A DNA stretch of 64,000 nt, taken from contig JAJCZJ010000049.1 in assembly GCA_029262455.1 (NCBI GenBank), positions 1-64,000 on the forward strand. The letters run 5' to 3'. Both the position numbers and the translations under genes were made by a program. This document shows, piece after piece, positions 59,592 through 64,000 of the stretch. Origin of the DNA: Deltaproteobacteria bacterium. GTDB taxonomy: Bacteria > Desulfobacterota > Binatia > HRBIN30 > CADEER01. The number at the start of each line of letters is the position of its first letter. The first letter of the stretch is position 1. The notes beneath the pieces were generated by a model. It was not told the DNA's origin. It was given only the letters and a program-made list of their open reading frames with translations, and did not search any database.

Positions 59592-61141
59592 ATCTGCACC
59601 GCAAATGAGATCTGCTTGTCGAGGACCTGGCCCAGAGCTTTGGCCCTCTGTTGGGCTTCCCAGATCTCGAGTGCAGCGTCGTTGTCACCGCCATCTAGCT
59701 CGAAAATCACCTCGTTCTTGCGCCGTTCCACTACGATATCCTTGACGACACCGAAGTGACTCCGGTCCAACCCGTCCGCGACCCGGAGGATGGAGCTCAA
59801 CTTGCGAACGGTCGATTTTCTGTCGTCGGGTAGGGCGCCAAAACTCGGGTCAGAGTCTTTCGGTGATGCTTTGCGGTGATAGCGTGCGATGAGGGCGATG
59901 ATCTCGACTTCCTCCGGCTCGAAGTCGTGCAACTCGCTGTTGACGATGAGGTAGTGCGAGTGCCGATGATGATTCTTGTGCGAGATGTGGTGACCAATGT
60001 CGTGGAGCAGTGCAGCATACTCTAGCCATTCCTTGGCCTCGGGAGCGAGGTTGAGGTCGTCCTGAAGCTGGTCAAAAAGACGCGTTGCGAGGTGCGCGAC
60101 TTGTTTGCCGTGTCGCGAGGTCTCGCCAAGGTGCCGGGCCAAGCGCATGACCGATCGGAGGCGGGGGCTGTGGTAGCGCTCGACCTCCTCGATTCCCTTT
60201 TGGTGTCGGTCGATAAAATCGAGGAGCACGCCCTCACGCAACGCCCAATTGCACGAGACGACCGCCTTCGCGCCGCTGGTTGAAATGATTTGGTCGGCAA
60301 CGCATGCCCCGGCGATAATGAGGTCGACGCGCTTCGAATCTAGGCCTTTGATCTCCAGTCGATTCGCGCGATCGGTCCGGCTCAACTGCTTGCGCACGCG
60401 TGAGATGGCCGCAGCATCGATCGTCGAAGCACTGTTCCTTGTCGCGGCAGTGTTTTGGTCAGAGTGGGACGCCATCGCAACTAGATTATCCATGGTCCCG
60501 GACGTTCCTACGATGCGGCGAACTTTCCACTTGCGTCCTCGATCCTTGATGAGCTTGTGGAAACTTGCCAGACCAGCTTCGATTTCGGTGTCGAGGGACT
60601 CCAGAACCTTTTTCGGCGGCGGATCCTCCTCGAGAAATCGATCCGAAAGGCGTGCCACGCCCAGCTTGAGGCTCTCAAACCACGTCGCCTCACCCTCTTC
60701 GACGAGGATCAGCTCGACACTGCCGCCGCCGATGTCGACGATCAGCGAGGGCGAGTCGGACGCGAGGTCCATCACATGGCGAACGCCGAGATAGATGAGC
60801 CGAGCCTCTTCCAGGCCCTGGATGACTTTGATTCGCCATCCGACTTCATTCTTGACGCGGCGGATGAAATCTCCTCCGTTGGCGGCTTCTCGCACGGCGC
60901 TCGTCGCTACCGCCTGGACACGGTTGACTCCGAGCCGATCCGCCAGTGTCCGGAACGTGGCTAGTGTCTGGGCGCCCGCGTCCATTGCAGCGTCGGACAG
61001 GCGCCCCTCGTTGTGGGTGCGGCCGCCCAGACGGACCATCTCTTTGGCGCGATCGAGAACCCGAAACCGGCCGTCCGCCTCTACCTCGGCGACGACCATG
61101 TGAATCGAGTTGCTGCCTACGTCAACGGCAGCGACACGCAT
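59588..61141 (-). CDS. ppx: Exopolyphosphatase / guanosine-pentaphosphate phosphohydrolase (Ppx/GppA)
   Basis: 517 residues from ATG 61141 (a GTG three codons upstream is in frame). The N-terminal actin-like domains carry VAAVDVGSNSIHMVVAEV (phosphate 1), the catalytic Glu region AVATSAVREAANG near 84, and IVDIGGGSVELIL near 145. The C-terminal part (about 320-510) is the HD-like helical domain with LLHDIGHHISHKNHHRHS. It degrades polyphosphate or pppGpp. It is divergent from pstS, which has a Pho-box-like repeat in the intergenic region. Confidence 0.92.
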   Translation of the reverse strand: MRVAAVDVGSNSIHMVVAEVEADGRFRVLDRAKEMVRLGGRTHNEGRLSDAAMDAGAQTLATFRTLADRLGVNRVQAVATSAVREAANGGDFIRRVKNEVGWRIKVIQGLEEARLIYLGVRHVMDLASDSPSLIVDIGGGSVELILVEEGEATWFESLKLGVARLSDRFLEEDPPPKKVLESLDTEIEAGLASFHKLIKDRGRKWKVRRIVGTSGTMDNLVAMASHSDQNTAATRNSASTIDAAAISRVRKQLSRTDRANRLEIKGLDSKRVDLIIAGACVADQIISTSGAKAVVSCNWALREGVLLDFIDRHQKGIEEVERYHSPRLRSVMRLARHLGETSRHGKQVAHLATRLFDQLQDDLNLAPEAKEWLEYAALLHDIGHHISHKNHHRHSHYLIVNSELHDFEPEEVEIIALIARYHRKASPKDSDPSFGALPDDRKSTVRKLSSILRVADGLDRSHFGVVKDIVVERRKNEVIFELDGGDNDAALEIWEAQQRAKALGQVLDKQISFAVQM

Positions 61142-61730
61142 ACCGCACACCTACGCCGACCACTTGCCCCACCTCCATTGCGAAAAAATTTTCGCCGACG
61201 ACCACGGCCAGAGTGTAGTCGATCGATGAAGGTGGCGAAAGGTGTTCTTGGCCCGACTGAAGTGAGTGGCAATCGGACTGGTACGGCTGATTCTTACGAT
61301 AGGGAAGTGAGCGAATTCCGCCAACGCTCGTTGCGAATGGCAAGGTGCTGTCACCCCAGCGACACAGTTCGACCTGGAGTAACGGAGCCTCGAGTAGTCG
61401 CAGACCAGCAGAACACTTTAGGCTGGTTCCCTCCGCGTGATCGCTCGATCCGGGTAGCCCCGGCTGACGTATATTGCTGGACGCGATCCGGCCAACGCAC
61501 CGATCGAGAGAAAACGTTCACCGCGATGTAACACTCCCGTAATATTCGGTCGCTATGGTTGAGGCTGGAGATAGCGGTCTCCGAAGCAATCATCACTCAG
61601 CGAGTTGGTTCGCCGAGGATGCGATCCGCGGTGCGAGGCTGAGTAGCCGTCGAGCTTGTCGAAATTGGGAAACTTGGGAACGTTGGGCCTGGGCTCCGCA
61701 TGTCTGCGGCATTCGAGAAAGGGTTGTGGA
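61142..61730. other. Long divergent intergenic region between ppx and pstS
   Basis: 589 bases without a convincing gene. It contains the pstS Pho-box-like repeat and a matching -10 box near 61526-61559. From there to the pstS ATG is a leader of about 165 bases. I see no riboswitch structure by eye. The 61142-61500 part holds nothing I can name. Confidence 0.5.
61526..61559 (+). promoter_or_regulatory. pstS: Pho-box-like direct repeat and -10 element of pstS
   Basis: ATGTAAC (61526-61532), ACTC, CCGTAAT (61537-61543): 7-base repeats with an 11-base period. A TATGGT box (61554-61559) starts 10 bases after the repeat, the spacing seen in PhoB-activated promoters where the Pho box replaces the -35. 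Confidence 0.65.
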
Positions 61731-62699
61731 ATGTTGAATCAGTCAATTTTGGTCGTTTCGGCGATGTTGATGACGTCGGGACTGGCTTCGGCCGGACCTA
61801 TTGAGGTGGATCCGGATATCGAGAAATACGCGAAGGTTGGCGGCGTAACCGGCAATCTGAACAGCATCGGGTCGGACACACTCAACAACCTCATGACCCT
61901 GTGGGCAGAGGGCTTTCAGAAGAACTACCCGAGTGTCCGCACTCAGATCGAAGGCAAAGGCTCCTCGACGGCGCCACCGGCACTCATTGCGGCGACAGCG
62001 CAGATCGGACCCATGAGCCGTGCGATGAAGCCTTCCGAAGTGGATGAGTTTGAAAAGAGATTTGGCTATGCGCCGACCAAGGTGCGAGTCGCGGTCGATG
62101 CACTGGCGGTTTACGTCAACAAGGATAACCCCCTCGATCAGCTGACGATTGCCCAGGTCGATGCGATGTTCTCGAAGACGAGGCTTTGTGGTGCGACGGG
62201 TGATCTATCGACTTGGGGCCAAACCGGTATCGGTGGGGATTGGGCGACTCGGCCAATCAGTCTTTATGGTCGGAACTCTGCCTCGGGCACCTACGGATAC
62301 TTCAAGAAGAACGCCCTCTGTCGGGGAGACTACAAAGACACGGTGAAAGAGCAGCCGGGGTCGGCCTCCGTGGTTCAGGGAGTGGCTGAGGATCTCCAAG
62401 GCGTGGGGTACAGCGGCATCGGTTACAAGACTTCTGGCGTCAAGACCCTGTCTTTGGCCAAGAAAAGCGGCGGCGAATACGTCGCGACGACGCCGGACAT
62501 GGTTCTGTCCGGAAAGTATCCGCTGGCCCGATTTCTCTACCTTTACGTCAACAAGAAGCCGGGCGCAGCTCTGGATCCGCTGGTGCGGGAGTTCCTGAAC
62601 TACGTCTTGAGTCAGGAAGGGCAGAAGGTCGTTTTGAAGGACGGATACTTGCCGATCTCGGCCAAGATCGCAGCAACCGAAACGGCGAATCTGAAGTGA
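61731..62699 (+). CDS. pstS: Phosphate ABC transporter periplasmic binding protein
   Basis: 322 residues from ATG 61731; the frame is open 25 codons upstream but the signal peptide (about 1-21, LVVSAMLMTSGLASA) starts here. Phosphate-binding loops are visible: NSIGSDTLNNL near residue 44, GKGSSTAPPALI near 75, PMSRAM near 94, and GRNSASGTYGYF near 183. It resembles the PstS type paired with long PstC in gamma-proteobacteria. A Pho-box-like promoter precedes it and the pstC-type gene follows after 91 bp. Confidence 0.92.
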   Translation: MLNQSILVVSAMLMTSGLASAGPIEVDPDIEKYAKVGGVTGNLNSIGSDTLNNLMTLWAEGFQKNYPSVRTQIEGKGSSTAPPALIAATAQIGPMSRAMKPSEVDEFEKRFGYAPTKVRVAVDALAVYVNKDNPLDQLTIAQVDAMFSKTRLCGATGDLSTWGQTGIGGDWATRPISLYGRNSASGTYGYFKKNALCRGDYKDTVKEQPGSASVVQGVAEDLQGVGYSGIGYKTSGVKTLSLAKKSGGEYVATTPDMVLSGKYPLARFLYLYVNKKPGAALDPLVREFLNYVLSQEGQKVVLKDGYLPISAKIAATETANLK

Positions 62700-62790
62700 A
62701 GGACCAAGGCTTCCAGGACGATGCCCTGCACGATGCCCAGGATGACAATGACCTGTCGCGGAATCTCTGCGCGTGGTGTTGCGGTGCGTG

Positions 62791-64000
62791 ATGAAGTTGG
62801 TGCGTGAGGCCTCGGGGAGAGATCGACGGGCGACCGTCGATCGGCTCGGGGCCATCGTCGTACGCGCTGGCGGCTTCGGCGTGATCGCCAGCATCCTGGC
62901 CATCCTGTTTTTCATTGTCGTCGAAGTGTGGCCATTGGTCCGCGCCGCGCGGGTCGAACGGAGGCCAATACTGCAGGCCAACACTACTGTCATGGGCGTT
63001 GCCAGCGATCCTTACCAGAGCCATCTAGCGACCATTGATGGCGAGGGCACGGTTCGTGTGCGACAGCTTTCCGACGATCGCGAAGTGCTCGTGCGGGATG
63101 TTGCTGCTGGAGCACAGGTCGGGCACATCACAGCCGACCCAAACGGCGAGTTCTTCGCCTGGCTCGAGGCGGGCGGGCGCGTCGGCCTGGTGCCAGTCGC
63201 TTGGCAGGTCGGTTTTGCTGACGGCAAACGAGTGGTTCGACCGTCGATCGGTGACGCTTCCTACTTCGCCGCGCAGGAGTCTGCCTTGGTGGCGCCGATT
63301 GCGGCGCGCATTGCGCTGGATGGTTCGAGTCGCACTGTGGCGGCAGCGTCCGATGACGGACAACTCGTACTTTTTCGTCGCGACCGCGAAGTCAATGACT
63401 TTACGGAGGAAGTGGAAGAGAGCGAGACACTTTCGTCCGTTGACGCGCCAGACGGTTTGATTGCGCTTGCTCTCGACGACAGCGGGGCGCAGCTATTTGC
63501 CGCGACTGCTGACGGGCACTTGTATCGTTGGGACGCCATTCCGCGCCTTTCGAGCGAACCGGAAGTCGTCACGGTGAACGGCAAGGTCTCGTCGATGACC
63601 TTGCTGCTCGGTGGTCGAGCGTTGGTTGTTGGTCTCGAACGTGGTGCGATTCAAGTGTGGTTGCGGGCGCCTCGTGGGGATAGTCCTCCGAAGTTGACGT
63701 ACGTGCGGGAGTTTCCGCCGCACGAATCTGCGATTCGTTTTCTTGCCCCGTCGCGGCGCGGCAAGGGCTTCGTTGCCGTCGACGAAAGGGGCGGAGTCGG
63801 GATCTACCATTCGACTTCCGAGCGAGTGATCTGGCGCGGCGAGAGTGGCTTGAGAAGCGTTAGCGCTCTTGGGTTCTCGCCAAAGGCTGACACCGTGGTG
63901 ATTGCCGGTGCTGCCGGGATCTCGATCTTCGATGTGGACAACCCACACCCCGACGTAAGTCTGCGCGCTCTGTTCTTGCCGATGTGGTACGAAGGATACG
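62791..64000 (+). CDS. pstC: Long-form phosphate ABC transporter permease PstC with periplasmic propeller-like domain (cut by window edge)
   Basis: The plus-strand frame from ATG 62791 runs 403 codons without a stop to the window end. After a short cytoplasmic segment and one membrane helix (about 28-50, GVIASILAILFFIVVEVWPLV), a large periplasmic part follows with repeated beta-propeller-like units (SHLATIDGEGTVRVRQL, RTVAAASDDGQLVLFRR, AQLFAATADGHLYRWDA, ALVVGLERGAIQVWL). It ends at the edge in LFLPMWYEGY, a segment I know from the long PstC of pseudomonads just before the permease part. GTG 62788 is an alternative start. The permease helices lie beyond the window. Confidence 0.8.
   Translation, partial: MKLVREASGRDRRATVDRLGAIVVRAGGFGVIASILAILFFIVVEVWPLVRAARVERRPILQANTTVMGVASDPYQSHLATIDGEGTVRVRQLSDDREVLVRDVAAGAQVGHITADPNGEFFAWLEAGGRVGLVPVAWQVGFADGKRVVRPSIGDASYFAAQESALVAPIAARIALDGSSRTVAAASDDGQLVLFRRDREVNDFTEEVEESETLSSVDAPDGLIALALDDSGAQLFAATADGHLYRWDAIPRLSSEPEVVTVNGKVSSMTLLLGGRALVVGLERGAIQVWLRAPRGDSPPKLTYVREFPPHESAIRFLAPSRRGKGFVAVDERGGVGIYHSTSERVIWRGESGLRSVSALGFSPKADTVVIAGAAGISIFDVDNPHPDVSLRALFLPMWYEGY

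Noticed and set aside
61013-61531. 172-codon plus-strand frame before pstS
   Set aside because: It begins opposite ppx and runs through the pstS Pho-box region; no homology and no ribosome site.

Overview
The window is a GC-rich (roughly 60% G+C) stretch of a Gram-negative bacterial chromosome. It is packed with short operons on both strands. I see no rRNA or tRNA gene, no CRISPR array and no phage genes. The gene content (ethylmalonyl-CoA pathway genes, several acyl-CoA dehydrogenases and SDRs, homodimeric AceE, lipoprotein signal peptides, OmpA and porin proteins, and a secreted phosphatase with a lineage-type C-terminal domain) suggests an aerobic heterotroph near the old Deltaproteobacteria, for example Binatota/Desulfobacterota_B-like lineages. 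That placement is inference, not proof.

Region 1 (1-17 kb) is acyl-CoA and C4/C5 carbon metabolism. It holds two SDRs and a malic enzyme, an SCP2-type thiolase, a 3-hydroxyacyl-CoA dehydrogenase, a CorC/CNNM membrane protein, ethylmalonyl-CoA mutase (ecm), a membrane-embedded spermidine-synthase-like protein, a sulfatase-like lipoprotein, a malyl-CoA-lyase-type enzyme, methylsuccinyl-CoA dehydrogenase (mcd) and an enoyl-CoA hydratase. Ecm, Mcd and the lyase make three steps of the ethylmalonyl-CoA pathway. Ccr, the epimerase and mesaconyl-CoA hydratase are not in the window.

Region 2 (17-31 kb) holds a TPR lipoprotein, an acyl-CoA synthetase, an MscS-like channel, a 206-bp MITE-like element, an N-acyl-D-amino-acid deacylase-type amidohydrolase, an MFS transporter, a bacterial relative of the rRNA-modifying enzyme Tsr3, a TetR regulator with a near-perfect palindromic operator, a pair of acyl-CoA dehydrogenases, and a TPR protein overlapping a purple-acid-phosphatase-like enzyme.

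Region 3 (31-45 kb) starts with a sulfotransferase and a GT-C membrane glycosyltransferase. Next comes a likely gamma-glutamylation catabolic cluster: NSS transporter, aldehyde dehydrogenase, glutamine-synthetase-like ligase, class-I amidotransferase hydrolase and SDR. After it are argC, plsC, an OmpA lipoprotein, a SIMPL-domain protein and a full-length ABC ATPase homologue in which every nucleotide-handling motif is altered. That pseudo-ATPase is the strongest oddity in the window.

Region 4 (45-64 kb) is mostly housekeeping: a zinc-ribbon protein, nadE, aceE, two Hsp20 chaperones, lysA, an oxidoreductase, rsmI and rsmH (both act on 16S rRNA C1402), and a cupin. It ends in a phosphate block: a phosphate-selective-type porin, sixA, a CYTH protein, ppx, pstS and the start of a long pstC. 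The porin and pstS promoters both carry a Pho-box-like direct repeat.
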